Positions 38,153 through 47,652 of a stretch of DNA of 64,000 nt are shown piece after piece. The notes under the pieces are model-generated. The model had not been told where the DNA came from. It ran no database searches and saw only the letters and a program-made list of their open reading frames with translations. The DNA comes from CBDDIP01 sp965279405. Its GTDB lineage: Bacteria > Actinomycetota > Acidimicrobiia > Acidimicrobiales > Ilumatobacteraceae. Each line of letters begins with the position of its first letter. Positions within the stretch are counted from its first letter, which is position 1. A program made the position numbers and the translations under genes. The stretch lies in NCBI GenBank assembly GCA_965279405.1, contig OZ257157.1, positions 310,001-374,000 on the forward strand, in the 5' to 3' direction.

Positions 38153-41100
38153 ATGCGATTGTCAACGCTCCCCCCGCTCCTCCGGGCTGAGGAGGCGCTC
38201 ACCCGCGCCCTCGGCGACCCGTCGGGTTTCATCGCCGTGCCCGAGTCGGGCCGCGCGGTGAGCATCGCCGCGCTCGCTCAGCTGAGCGGTCGGCGCCCGC
38301 TCGTGGTCGCCTGCCCGACCGGCACCGACGCCGGTCAGCTGGCCGACGACCTGGCCCAGTACATGCCCGACGGCGACGTCGTGCTGTTCCCCGCATGGGA
38401 GACGCTGCCGTTCGAGCGGGTCAGCCCGAGCGTGGAGACGATGGGTCGACGGCTCGAGGTCCTGTGGCGCCTGCGCGACCCCGAGCGATGCCCAGCGATC
38501 ATCGTCGCCGGCGTGCGCGCCCTGCTGCAGCGCATCGGGCCGGGCGCGGCCGAGGTGGAACCGGTGCGCGTCCGCCGCGGCGACGTGATCGATCCCGACG
38601 TGCTGCTGCACGACCTCGTGCACGCCGGCTACCGCCGCGAGGAGCTCGTCGAGCACCGAGGCGAGGTGGCGCGGCGCGGCGCCATCATCGACGTCTTCCC
38701 CTCCACCGCCGACGCTCCGATCCGCATCGACCTGTGGGGCGATGAGGTCGACCGCCTGACGAGCTTCGGGGTCAACGACCAACGCAGCACCGACGAGCTC
38801 GTCGAGGCGCTGATCTTCCCGGCGCGAGAGCTCGTGCCCACCGACGAGGTGCGCGAGCGAGCGGCCGCGCTGGTGGCCGAGGAGCCGTGGGGACGCGAGC
38901 AGTGGGAGCGACTGGCCGAGGGAACGTTGTTCGACGGCATGGAAAGCTGGCTGCCATGGCTGACACCGAAGGACGAGCACGGCGACGTGCTGCTGACCGA
39001 TGTGCTGCCGAAGGGCGCCAAGGTGGCGATGGTCGAACCACGGCGGATGCGCGACCGCGCCGACGATCTGCTGGCTGAGGAGGCCGACCTGGCCAAGGCG
39101 CTCGCCAGCACGTGGGCACGCGACAGCGAGCGCCAGTTCCCCCGGCTGCACGCCGACCCGTCACGCCTGTTGGCGTCGGGGCAGTCGATGTGGACGATCA
39201 CGTCGGCACCGACGAGTCCCGACTCCCCCGTCGTCTCGGCATCCGGCTGGGGGCCGGTGGTCGGTGACGGCGAAGGGCTGGCGACGCGGCTGAACGAGCT
39301 GCTGCGCGACAAGTACCGCGTCATCGTCGCCGCCGACGGCGAGGGCTCGGCCAACCGCATGGCTCAGTTGCTGCGCGACCGCGGCGTCGACTTCCGAGTG
39401 TTGGGAGTCACCGACGACGTCGACCTGACGAAGCCCGGCGGGTACGTCGTCGTTGCCCCGTTGCATCGTGGCTGCCTGTTGCCCGGCGCCAAGCTCGCCG
39501 TCGTCGCCGAGGCAGACCTCACCGGACGGCGCCGCGCCCACCGCGCTGCCCGCCCGCGCAAGCGCCAGGCCACCGGCCTGTTCGAAGACCTCAAGCCCGG
39601 CAACTACGTCGTCCACTACCAGCACGGCGTGGGTCAGTACGAGGGCATGGTCAAGCGCACCATCGGCGGCATCGAACGCGACTACCTCCTCGTCGCGTAC
39701 AAGGGCGGCGACCGCCTCTACGTGCCGAGCGACCAGATCGACGCGCTGCGCCAGTACGTCGGGGGCGAGGCGCCGAGCCTGCACCGCCTCGGCGGCGCCG
39801 ACTTCGCCAAGGCCAAGTCGAAGGTCAAGAGCGCTGTCCGGGAGATCGCCCAGGAGCTCGTCGTGCTCTACCAGAAGCGGGTCAACGCGCCGGGGTTCTC
39901 GTTCGGGCAGGACACGCCGTGGCAGCACGAGATGGAGCAGTCGTTCCCGTTCGTCGAGACGCCCGATCAGCGCACGGCGATCGACGACATCAAGGCCGAC
40001 ATGGAGCGCGCCTACCCGATGGACCGGCTGGTGTGCGGCGACGTCGGCTTCGGCAAGACCGAGGTGGCCATCCGCGCCGCGTTCAAGGCGATCCAGGACG
40101 GCAAGCAGGTCGCCGTTCTCGCCCCGACCACGCTGCTGGCGACGCAGCACGGCAACACATTTGCCGACCGCTTCGCCGGCTACCCGATCCGCGTCGAGGT
40201 GCTCAGCCGCTTCCTCACCGCGAAGGAAGCACGCACCGTGCTCGAGGGGCTGAAGAGCGGCGAGGTCGACTGCGTGATCGGCACGCATCGCCTCCTCCAG
40301 GAGGGCGTCGTGTTCAAGGACCTCGGCCTCCTCGTGGTCGACGAGGAGCAGCGTTTCGGCGTGCAGGCCAAGGAGCAGATGAAGAAGCTGAAGGTGAACG
40401 TCGACGTGCTGACGCTGTCGGCGACGCCGATCCCGCGCACCCTGGAGATGAGCCTCGTCGGCATCCGCGACCTCTCGTTGCTGCAAACGCCTCCGGCGGA
40501 TCGTCAACCGATCCTGACCTTCGTCGGCGAGTACGACGAGCGCGTCGCCGTCGAGGCGATCCGTCGCGAGCTGCTGCGTGAAGGCCAGGTGTTCTGGGTG
40601 CACAACCGCGTGCAGACCATCGACATGGCCGCGTCGAGGCTGCGCGAACTGGTGCCCGAAGCGCGCATCGCGATCGCCCACGGGAAGATGGACGAGGGCT
40701 CGCTGGAGCAAGTGGTCGTCGACTTCTGGGAGGGCCGCTTCGACGTGCTCGTGTGCACGACGATCATCGAGAGCGGCATCGACATGCCGACGGTGAACAC
40801 GCTCGTCGTCGAGCGCGCCGACCTGCTCGGCCTCGGGCAGATGCACCAGCTGCGCGGCCGCGTCGGCCGCAGCGGATCGCGTGCGTACGCCTACCTCTTC
40901 CACCCGCAGGACAAGCGGCTCACCGAAGAGGCGTACGAGCGCCTGCGCACCATCGGCGAGGCGACCGAGCTCGGCAGCGGGTTCAAGATCGCCATGCGTG
41001 ACCTCGAGATCCGAGGCGCCGGCAACCTGCTCGGCGAATCGCAGTCCGGCCACATCGCCGCGGTCGGGTACGACCTGTACTGCCAGATGGTCACCGAAGC

Positions 41101-41566
41101 CGTCGGCGAGATGAAGGGCGAGGAGCCGAAGGCGCCGTCCGAGGTCAAGCTCGACGTGCCGACCAACGCCTTCCTGCCGGCCGACTACGTCGCCAAGGAA
41201 GAGCTGCGGCTGGAGGCGTATCGCCGCCTCGCCGGGGTCACCACCGCCGCCGAGGTGGACGACATCCGCAACGAGTGGGAGGACCGCTACGGCCCGGTGC
41301 CCGACCCCGCAGCGGCGCTGCTCAACGTCGGCTCGTTGCGCGCCGAGTGCCACCGCCTCGGACTGCACGACGTGTCGATCTCGTCCAACCAGGCGCGGCT
41401 GGGGCCGATCACGCTGAAGACGAGCGAGGAGATGCGCCTCAAGCGCTTGAGTCGCGACGCCCTGTACAAGCAGGACGCACAGCAGCTCGTGGTGCCCTTG
41501 CGCCGCAACACCGACCAGGCCGAATCGCTGGTCGCCTTCCTTCGCGAGCTCGTCCCGGTCGGCTGA
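38153..41566 (+). CDS. mfd: Transcription-repair coupling factor Mfd
   Basis: Mfd removes stalled RNA polymerase and recruits UvrA to lesions. The 1137-aa protein has a UvrB-like N-terminal module (FPAWETLPFERVSPSVETMG) and the RNA-polymerase-interaction domain (LKPGNYVVHYQHGVGQYEGM). The helicase motifs follow: CGDVGFGKTEVAIRA (Walker A near residue 630), VVDEEQRFGV, TLSATPIPRTLEMSL, and LRGRVGRSGSRAYAY. The C-terminal TRCF domain closes it. Length and order are normal. It is followed by the Hsp70 fusion gene rather than directly by mazG. Confidence 0.97.
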   Translation: MRLSTLPPLLRAEEALTRALGDPSGFIAVPESGRAVSIAALAQLSGRRPLVVACPTGTDAGQLADDLAQYMPDGDVVLFPAWETLPFERVSPSVETMGRRLEVLWRLRDPERCPAIIVAGVRALLQRIGPGAAEVEPVRVRRGDVIDPDVLLHDLVHAGYRREELVEHRGEVARRGAIIDVFPSTADAPIRIDLWGDEVDRLTSFGVNDQRSTDELVEALIFPARELVPTDEVRERAAALVAEEPWGREQWERLAEGTLFDGMESWLPWLTPKDEHGDVLLTDVLPKGAKVAMVEPRRMRDRADDLLAEEADLAKALASTWARDSERQFPRLHADPSRLLASGQSMWTITSAPTSPDSPVVSASGWGPVVGDGEGLATRLNELLRDKYRVIVAADGEGSANRMAQLLRDRGVDFRVLGVTDDVDLTKPGGYVVVAPLHRGCLLPGAKLAVVAEADLTGRRRAHRAARPRKRQATGLFEDLKPGNYVVHYQHGVGQYEGMVKRTIGGIERDYLLVAYKGGDRLYVPSDQIDALRQYVGGEAPSLHRLGGADFAKAKSKVKSAVREIAQELVVLYQKRVNAPGFSFGQDTPWQHEMEQSFPFVETPDQRTAIDDIKADMERAYPMDRLVCGDVGFGKTEVAIRAAFKAIQDGKQVAVLAPTTLLATQHGNTFADRFAGYPIRVEVLSRFLTAKEARTVLEGLKSGEVDCVIGTHRLLQEGVVFKDLGLLVVDEEQRFGVQAKEQMKKLKVNVDVLTLSATPIPRTLEMSLVGIRDLSLLQTPPADRQPILTFVGEYDERVAVEAIRRELLREGQVFWVHNRVQTIDMAASRLRELVPEARIAIAHGKMDEGSLEQVVVDFWEGRFDVLVCTTIIESGIDMPTVNTLVVERADLLGLGQMHQLRGRVGRSGSRAYAYLFHPQDKRLTEEAYERLRTIGEATELGSGFKIAMRDLEIRGAGNLLGESQSGHIAAVGYDLYCQMVTEAVGEMKGEEPKAPSEVKLDVPTNAFLPADYVAKEELRLEAYRRLAGVTTAAEVDDIRNEWEDRYGPVPDPAAALLNVGSLRAECHRLGLHDVSISSNQARLGPITLKTSEEMRLKRLSRDALYKQDAQQLVVPLRRNTDQAESLVAFLRELVPVG

Positions 41567-41597
41567 GCGTCGACGACACCCCACTAAGGTCCGCGCC

Positions 41598-41621
41598 GTG
41601 ATCGCCGGACGCGCCGAATGA
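41598..41621 (+). CDS. Seven-codon leader ORF before the Hsp70 fusion gene
   Basis: A -10 hexamer TAAGGT (41585-41590) lies 7 nt before a GTG at 41598, so transcription probably begins at that codon. The frame reads V-I-A-G-R-A-E and stops with a TGA that overlaps the ATG of the fusion gene (ATGA at 41618). No ribosome site lies before that ATG, so ribosomes may have to translate this mini-ORF first. Confidence 0.45.
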   Translation: MIAGRAE

Positions 41622-44299
41622 CCTATCGGCTCAGCGTCGACCTCGGCACCACCTACTCCGCCGCCGCAGTGAACCGCGACGGCCACGTCGAGATCGCCAC
41701 GCTGAGCGCGTCGAACCCGGTGATGCCATCGGTGGTCGTCCTGCGCGAGGACGGCGAGCTGATCGTGGGCGAGGCAGCGTTGCGCCGGGGCTTGTTGGAA
41801 CCGACGCGCATGGCGCGTGAGTTCAAGCGGCGACTGGGCGACCCGACGCCGATCCGCCTCGGCGGGACGCCGTTCGGCGCCGACGCGCTCATGGGAGCGC
41901 TGCTGCGCGAGATCGTGCAGATCGTCAGCGTCCGCGAAGGCGGACCACCCGAGCACGTCGTGCTCACCCACCCCGCCAACTTCGGGCCATACAAGTTGGA
42001 GGCGATGCGCGAGGTCGCACGCATCGGCGGCCTCGACCTGGCTCACACCTCGTTCCTGCCGGAACCGCAAGCAGCTGCGATCTCGTACGCCGCTCGCGAC
42101 CGCGTCGAACCCGGGACGCTCGTCGCTGTGTACGACCTCGGCGGTGGCACCTTCGATGCGGCAGTGCTGCGCAAGACGGCGACGGGCTTCGATCTGCTCG
42201 GCGTGCCTGAGGGACTCGATCGGTTTGGCGGCATCGACATCGACGAGGCGATCCTCGGCTACGTCACCGATCAGTTCGGCGACGAGATCGCCGCCCTCGA
42301 CCAGACCGACCCAGTCATGCTGTCCGCGCTGCACCGCTTGCGTGACGACTGTCGCGCCGCCAAAGAAGCGCTGTCGAGCGACACCGACACGTCGATCGAC
42401 GTCGCCATCGGTTCTGTCAACCGACGGATCCGGCTGACGCGCCGCGAGCTGGAGAGCATGATCCGCCCGCGGCTGCGAGACACGACCGATGCGTTGCGGC
42501 GGGCGATCAGCGCCGCCGGCGTCGACAACGCCGACATCGACCGCGTGCTGCTGGTCGGCGGCAGCGCTCGGATGCCGCTGGTGGCGGAGCTCGTGCAGCA
42601 GACCACGGGGCGGCCAGCAGCGCTCGATGCGCACCCGAAGTTCGCCATCGCGATGGGAGCGGCCGGTTCGCTCGACCCTGCCGCGACCGTCTCGATGCAA
42701 TCGCTCGCGCTCATCGAGGCGCCAACCACACCGGCGATCGAGGTCATGCCCGCGGCACCTCCTCCGCCTCCGCCGCCTCCGATCGCGGTGATCCCCGCTC
42801 CGCAGCCGGAACGCTCGCTGAGTCGACCGGCGGCACCACCCCTCTCACCCTCGCGCGAGTCCTTCACCCCGGTGCCCCGATCACCGGCCCCCAGGTCGGG
42901 CCGCAACGCAAGGCTGGCGGTGGCGTCCGTCGCCGCGCTGCTCGTCGCCGGCGGCGTGATCGCGCTGGCGACGCGCTCGGACGACAGCGGCGACAAGGCA
43001 TCCTCGACGACGTTCGCCAGCGGCTCCCCAACGCCTGGCGAGACGAGCGGTTCCACGACGACTGCAGCGTCCGAACCCACCAGTGCGGATCCGTCGGCGA
43101 CCGACTCCGCGGCGATCGGTCAACCGTTCGCCGGCACGATCGTGCGGATCGCCGGAACGCGTCGCGACACCGATGCCGACTCGCTCCAACGAGCGTGGGA
43201 GCAGTTCGAGGCCTCGTCCGGGATCGACGTGCAGTACACGAGCGCCACCAACGAGTCGGACATCCTCGACCTGGCCGACGGCGGCTCGCCGCCCGACCTC
43301 ACGCTCGTCTCACACGGCACGATGAGTGAACTGGTCGGGAGGGGGCGCGCCGTGCCGCTCGACCTGCAGTCCACTGTCGAGGCCAACGACCTGGAGGGCT
43401 CAGCGGCGCTCGGCACGATCGACGGCACGTTCTACGCACCGCCGTTCGACATCGACCCCGGCAGCCTCGTCTGGTACTCACCCGCCGCGTTCGATGCCGC
43501 CCGCTACGACGTGCCCGTCACGTTTGCCAGCATGCTCGACCTGAGCCAACGAATCGTCGATGACGGAGGCACGCCCTGGTGCCTCGGCGCCGAGTCCGGC
43601 AACGCGAGCGGCTGGCCGATCACGTACTGGCTCGATGACGTGGTCGCACGTTCCACCGGGGTCGTGGTCTACGACCAGTGGGTTGCACACTCAGTCCCCT
43701 TCTCGGATCCCGCGATCCTCGATGCGATGGACAAGACGGGGATGATCGTCAATCGCGACGACTTCGTCAACGGCGGCACCGACAGCATCTCGACCGCTCC
43801 GTTCGCCACAGCCGGCCTTCCGCTGTTGAACCAGGGCTGCTTCATGTTCCACCAGGCCGAGTTCTACCGATCGCTCTTTCCGAGCGGCACGACCTTCGGC
43901 CCGACCGGCGACATCAACGCCTTCTACCTCCCGCCGGAGCAGACGGGCGACCCGAGGCCGATGATCGCAGGCGGCACCTTCGTCACGGCGCTCGCGGATC
44001 GACCAGAGGTGGCGGCAGTCGCCGAATTCCTCACGAGCGCGGAGTACGCCAACGAACGCATGGCGCTCGGCGAGTGGTACTCACCCAACATCCACGCCGA
44101 TCCATCGGTGATGACCGACCCGTTCGACCGCGAGCTCGCCGAGATCATCGCCAGTTGCGATTCGTATCGCGGCCACGCGACGGACCTGTTCCCGCTCCAA
44201 GTGGGTGCCGGCACGTTCTGGAGCGAGATGATCAGCTGGGTCGACGGCAAGAGCACCGCGGACGTCGCCGCTGCCATCGACGACAGCTTCCCCACCTGA
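41618..44299 (+). CDS. Transmembrane Hsp70 ATPase fused to an extracellular solute-binding domain
   Basis: The 893-aa protein has four parts. Residues 1 to about 355 are an Hsp70 nucleotide-binding domain: SVDLGTTYSAAAV (phosphate 1), VAVYDLGGGTFDAAVL (phosphate 2), RVLLVGGSARMPLVAEL (adenosine). The substrate-binding domain normally following is replaced by a Pro-rich linker (poly-Pro near 380). A single hydrophobic helix at about 432-451 (LAVASVAALLVAGGVIALAT) then a Ser/Thr-rich stalk leads to a domain from about 500 resembling family 1 ABC solute-binding proteins: DILDLADGGSPPDL, GTPWCLGAESGNASGWP, AEFLTSAEYANERM. The topology should be ATPase inside and binding domain outside. It lies between mfd and a SurA-like gene; no permease is nearby. 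I infer a ligand-sensing role. Confidence 0.85.
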   Translation: MTYRLSVDLGTTYSAAAVNRDGHVEIATLSASNPVMPSVVVLREDGELIVGEAALRRGLLEPTRMAREFKRRLGDPTPIRLGGTPFGADALMGALLREIVQIVSVREGGPPEHVVLTHPANFGPYKLEAMREVARIGGLDLAHTSFLPEPQAAAISYAARDRVEPGTLVAVYDLGGGTFDAAVLRKTATGFDLLGVPEGLDRFGGIDIDEAILGYVTDQFGDEIAALDQTDPVMLSALHRLRDDCRAAKEALSSDTDTSIDVAIGSVNRRIRLTRRELESMIRPRLRDTTDALRRAISAAGVDNADIDRVLLVGGSARMPLVAELVQQTTGRPAALDAHPKFAIAMGAAGSLDPAATVSMQSLALIEAPTTPAIEVMPAAPPPPPPPPIAVIPAPQPERSLSRPAAPPLSPSRESFTPVPRSPAPRSGRNARLAVASVAALLVAGGVIALATRSDDSGDKASSTTFASGSPTPGETSGSTTTAASEPTSADPSATDSAAIGQPFAGTIVRIAGTRRDTDADSLQRAWEQFEASSGIDVQYTSATNESDILDLADGGSPPDLTLVSHGTMSELVGRGRAVPLDLQSTVEANDLEGSAALGTIDGTFYAPPFDIDPGSLVWYSPAAFDAARYDVPVTFASMLDLSQRIVDDGGTPWCLGAESGNASGWPITYWLDDVVARSTGVVVYDQWVAHSVPFSDPAILDAMDKTGMIVNRDDFVNGGTDSISTAPFATAGLPLLNQGCFMFHQAEFYRSLFPSGTTFGPTGDINAFYLPPEQTGDPRPMIAGGTFVTALADRPEVAAVAEFLTSAEYANERMALGEWYSPNIHADPSVMTDPFDRELAEIIASCDSYRGHATDLFPLQVGAGTFWSEMISWVDGKSTADVAAAIDDSFPT

Positions 44300-44343
44300 G
44301 CCGGCCTTCGGTTGATGGCGTGCCGCGGATAGGGTCGTCGCCT

Positions 44344-45165
44344 GTGATCCGTCGCTCCGGTCTGCTCGCCAGCGCCACCATCGTGGCCGCCTTCGCCCTG
44401 TCCGCCTGCCAGCCCGTCGAGTCCGGCGATCAGGTCGCCACGGTGAACGGCACGAAGATCAGCGAGCAGGAGCTGAGCGACTTCATCAAGGTCGTCGCGA
44501 GCGCAACGACATCGACAACGTCGCCGACCGGCGAGACCGCGCCGGCCGGACCCACCGTGGCCGAGACCCAGGAGCGCCTCACCGACCTGATCCGAGCGCG
44601 CATCCTCGGTGCGGACACCTCGGTGGCAGACACCAAGCAGGCGCTCGCCGCTGCCGTCGCGGCGTTACCGCCGGCGTCGGCGGAGGACGCCAAGATGCTG
44701 TACGAGCGGGGTCCCGTCGTGTCCCAGTTCGTCTGCCTCGGAATCCTGGACGCTGCTGACAAGGCCACCTCGCAGGAGGCGGCAACGGCCATCAACAACG
44801 GGATGTCCCTCGCTGAGGCCGTAGCGAAGTACTCGAGCAACCAGGACGTCCAGGATGCCGGCGGGATCGTCCGCGACAGCAACGGCATCGAGTGCGTGCT
44901 CACGAGCACCATCGGATCCAGCGACCTCGCCGCCGGCGTGCAGGCGCTCGAGGCTGTCCCCGTCGGGCAAGCGATCTCGATGGACATCCAGGGCACGCCG
45001 GTGGTGTTCCTGCTGCGACCCTTCGACGAGCTGGAACCGACGATGCAGGCGACGATCGCCAAGTCGGCGGCGACCGAGCAGGCGTTCGAGTCGGCCAAGG
45101 TCGATGTCGCCTCGGCCTACGGCCGGTGGGACGCTGCGACTGCGTCCGTCGTCCCCCTGACCTGA
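44344..45165 (+). CDS. SurA-like lipoprotein
   Basis: The 273-aa product starts with a lipoprotein signal (LLASATIVAAFALSAC, lipobox Cys). A SurA/PrsA N-terminal pattern follows (QVATVNGTKISEQELSDFI, with RLTDLIRARIL), then a degenerate parvulin-like part (MSLAEAVAKYSSNQDVQDAG). It is probably an extracytoplasmic chaperone anchored to the membrane; isomerase activity is uncertain. GTG 44344 is leaderless with TAGGGT at 44330-44335. It overlaps mazG by 1 nt. Actinobacteria commonly have a lipoprotein gene in this mfd-mazG-eno stretch. Confidence 0.75.
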   Translation: MIRRSGLLASATIVAAFALSACQPVESGDQVATVNGTKISEQELSDFIKVVASATTSTTSPTGETAPAGPTVAETQERLTDLIRARILGADTSVADTKQALAAAVAALPPASAEDAKMLYERGPVVSQFVCLGILDAADKATSQEAATAINNGMSLAEAVAKYSSNQDVQDAGGIVRDSNGIECVLTSTIGSSDLAAGVQALEAVPVGQAISMDIQGTPVVFLLRPFDELEPTMQATIAKSAATEQAFESAKVDVASAYGRWDAATASVVPLT

Positions 45166-46628
45166 TGAATGCGCGCATGACACCGACGATCACCGTCGTC
45201 GGGCTCGGGCCCGGCGCCGCCCATCACATCACCGGTGAGACGCTGGCCGCGATCGAGCGGATCGGCCATCGCTACCTGCGCACCACTCGTCATCCGTCGG
45301 CGTCGCTCGTCGCCGATGCGATCAGCTTCGACGACGTCTACGAGGCCGCCGACACGTTCGCCGACGTCTACGCCGAGATCACCGATCGGCTGGTCGCCGC
45401 GGCGACCGAGCACGGGCACGTCCTCTACGCCGTCCCCGGGTCGCCACTCGTGCTCGAGCGGAGCGTGCGTCACCTGATGGCGGATGCGCGGGTGCGGTGC
45501 GAGGTGCTGCCGGCGATGTCGTTCCTCGACGTCGCCTACGCACGACTCGGCATCGACCCGGTGGAGTCTCGGGTCCGGCTCGTCGACGGTCATGACTTCG
45601 CCGTTGCCGCGGCCGGCGACAGCGGCCCGCTGCTCGTCGCACACGCGCACGCCGACTACGTCCTCAGCGACATCAAGCTCGCCGTCGAGGGCGCGACCGG
45701 CGACGAGCCGGTGGTCATCCTGCAGCGCCTCGGCCTGCCCGACGAGGCCATCGTGCACACGACGTGGGCCGAGCTCGACCGCACCGTCACCGCCGACCAC
45801 CTGACCTGCCTGTACATCCCGCACCTCGTCGCTCCGGTCGGCGCCGAGCTGGTCCGCTTCCACCAGCTGGCGCGCACGCTGCGCGAGCAGTGCCCGTGGG
45901 ACATCGAGCAGACCCACCAGTCGCTGATCCGCTACCTCGTCGAGGAGACCTACGAGGTGGTCGACGCGCTGCAGGCGCTCGACCCTGATGACCCGACCAC
46001 CGACGAAGCGCTCATCGAGGAGCTCGGCGATCTGCTGTACCAGATCGAGTTCCACGCGACGATCGCCGAGCAGGAGGGCCGGTTCACGATGGCCGACGTC
46101 GCCAGCGGCGTGCACGACAAGCTCGTTCGTCGGCACCCCCACGTCTTCGGGGACGTCGTCGCTGACGACACCGAAACGGTGCTCAGCAACTGGGACGCCA
46201 TCAAGCGAGTCGAGAAGAGACGCACCTCGGTGTTCGACGGTGTGGCGATGTCGCTTCCCGCCTTGAGCTACGCCGACGCGGTGCAACGCAAGGCGGCCAA
46301 GGTCGGCTTCGACTGGCCGACTGTCGACGGGGCGCTGCCGAAGATCGCCGAGGAAGCCGACGAGCTGCGCGCGGCCATCGACGAGCGCGGCGAGGCCGGT
46401 GACGCGCACATCGCCGAAGAGCTCGGCGACCTCCTGTTCGCGGTGGTCAACGTCGCTCGTCACCTGAAGGTCGAGCCCGAGGTCGCCCTGCGCGCTGCGA
46501 CGGCCAAGTTCCGCACCCGATTCGAAGCCGTCGAGCAGCTCGCCCGCGATCGCGGCATCGACCTGCACGCAGTGGGGCTCGACTCGCTCGACGAGCTGTG
46601 GGAGACGGTCAAGCGCACCCAGCCGTGA
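45165..46628 (+). CDS. mazG: MazG nucleoside triphosphate pyrophosphohydrolase with N-terminal methylase-like domain
   Basis: The 487-aa protein has the YabN layout. The N-terminal tetrapyrrole-methylase-like half (TVVGLGPGAAHHITGETL, VLYAVPGSPLVLERSV) precedes two MazG domains: CPWDIEQTHQSLIRYLVEE, EELGDLLYQIEFHATIAEQ and the repeat EEADELRAAI with EELGDLLFAVVNVARHL. MazG hydrolyses noncanonical NTPs to NMP and PPi. ATG 45165 shares a base with the SurA-like stop (TGATG). The neighbours mfd and eno match the actinobacterial order. Confidence 0.93.
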   Translation: MNARMTPTITVVGLGPGAAHHITGETLAAIERIGHRYLRTTRHPSASLVADAISFDDVYEAADTFADVYAEITDRLVAAATEHGHVLYAVPGSPLVLERSVRHLMADARVRCEVLPAMSFLDVAYARLGIDPVESRVRLVDGHDFAVAAAGDSGPLLVAHAHADYVLSDIKLAVEGATGDEPVVILQRLGLPDEAIVHTTWAELDRTVTADHLTCLYIPHLVAPVGAELVRFHQLARTLREQCPWDIEQTHQSLIRYLVEETYEVVDALQALDPDDPTTDEALIEELGDLLYQIEFHATIAEQEGRFTMADVASGVHDKLVRRHPHVFGDVVADDTETVLSNWDAIKRVEKRRTSVFDGVAMSLPALSYADAVQRKAAKVGFDWPTVDGALPKIAEEADELRAAIDERGEAGDAHIAEELGDLLFAVVNVARHLKVEPEVALRAATAKFRTRFEAVEQLARDRGIDLHAVGLDSLDELWETVKRTQP

Positions 46629-46652
46629 CCGGCGCAGCGAGCAGACCGTCGG

Positions 46653-47561
46653 TCAGCGCGTCGGCGTGCGCTCGATGCCACCCTGCTTCACCGTCAGGTG
46701 GAAGCGGCTGAGCGCATCGTCGTGGGAGTGGTTGTGGCGGTACGCCTTGTCCGCCGTCGCGCCGAGCATGCTGCGCGTGGCGTCGCCGGCCATCAACGTC
46801 ATGATCGCGGCGATGAGACCGTTGGCCACGTACAGCAGTGCGGTGCGGCCGAGCTGATCGGAATTCGTCGGATCGGCGAGGTCGAGCGGCCGGGTGAACA
46901 CGGCGTGGACGACGAAGACGAGCACCACCGACAGGTACCACCGTCGGAACGGCGCGCGCAGACCACCGACCTGCTCCGCTGCGCTCCCGAGCAGGCCGAA
47001 CGGGAGGTACAGCACGAGCATCTCGAGGACCAGCACGCCGATCGCGAGGTGGACGATCTCCGTGCCGTCGTCGAACCGGGCGAGCACGATGGCGATCGCT
47101 GGTGCCGTCAACCACATCGCCGCGTGGAACAGCGGGCTGCGCGTGCTGCGCGCCGCCCGGCGCACGTTCCACACCGCGAAGAAGGTCCAGACCATCGCCA
47201 TCGCCACCGCGCCCAGGGCGAACCAACCCTCCAGCTCGCGGAGCCGGTCGAGCAACGTGTCGAGCCTGGTGAGGTCTTCGGCCGAGACGATCAGGTTGTC
47301 GCGCCGCGACCGCCACGCTTCGGCGACGACGATGCCGGCGCCGATCTCGACGCACGACACGGCGACGAGCACGGCGATGAACGCGGCACGGAACGGCCGG
47401 ATGGGGAGCAGACGGACCTCGGTGCTGTGCCAGCGCGGGGTCTCCGGTGACCCCACCTCGTGCGTGAGAGCCGGCGCAGGTGGGTGCGCGGGCGCCGGAG
47501 CGGCTCCCTCGGGCGCGGGCGGCTGAGGAAGTCGGGGCACCGGCGCTCGATCTGCGTCCAC
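46653..47561 (-). CDS. Hypothetical multi-pass membrane protein
   Basis: The 302-aa product has a Pro/Ala-rich cytoplasmic head (about 45 residues) and about six hydrophobic helices. Between the first two lies an acidic, possibly coiled, extracytoplasmic segment (SAEDLTRLDTLLDRLRELEG). It ends with a His-rich polar tail (AYRHNHSHDDALSRFHLTV). No family was recognised. It starts at GTG 47561, is convergent with mazG, and is divergent from eno. It interrupts the mazG-eno order on the opposite strand. Confidence 0.7.
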   Translation of the reverse strand: MDADRAPVPRLPQPPAPEGAAPAPAHPPAPALTHEVGSPETPRWHSTEVRLLPIRPFRAAFIAVLVAVSCVEIGAGIVVAEAWRSRRDNLIVSAEDLTRLDTLLDRLRELEGWFALGAVAMAMVWTFFAVWNVRRAARSTRSPLFHAAMWLTAPAIAIVLARFDDGTEIVHLAIGVLVLEMLVLYLPFGLLGSAAEQVGGLRAPFRRWYLSVVLVFVVHAVFTRPLDLADPTNSDQLGRTALLYVANGLIAAIMTLMAGDATRSMLGATADKAYRHNHSHDDALSRFHLTVKQGGIERTPTR

Positions 47562-47652
47562 GGGTCGTTATCGGCGTGGTCGTCACGCGCATTGAGCGCG
47601 AATCGTGACCTCACTCCAGCCGATGGCCCGCCGCTGGCTACCGTTGCCGTCC

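Noticed and set aside
39161..42700. Open frame of 1179 codons on the minus strand
   Set aside because: It lies wholly antisense to mfd and the Hsp70 fusion, whose motifs are unmistakable; long antisense frames are expected at this GC content.
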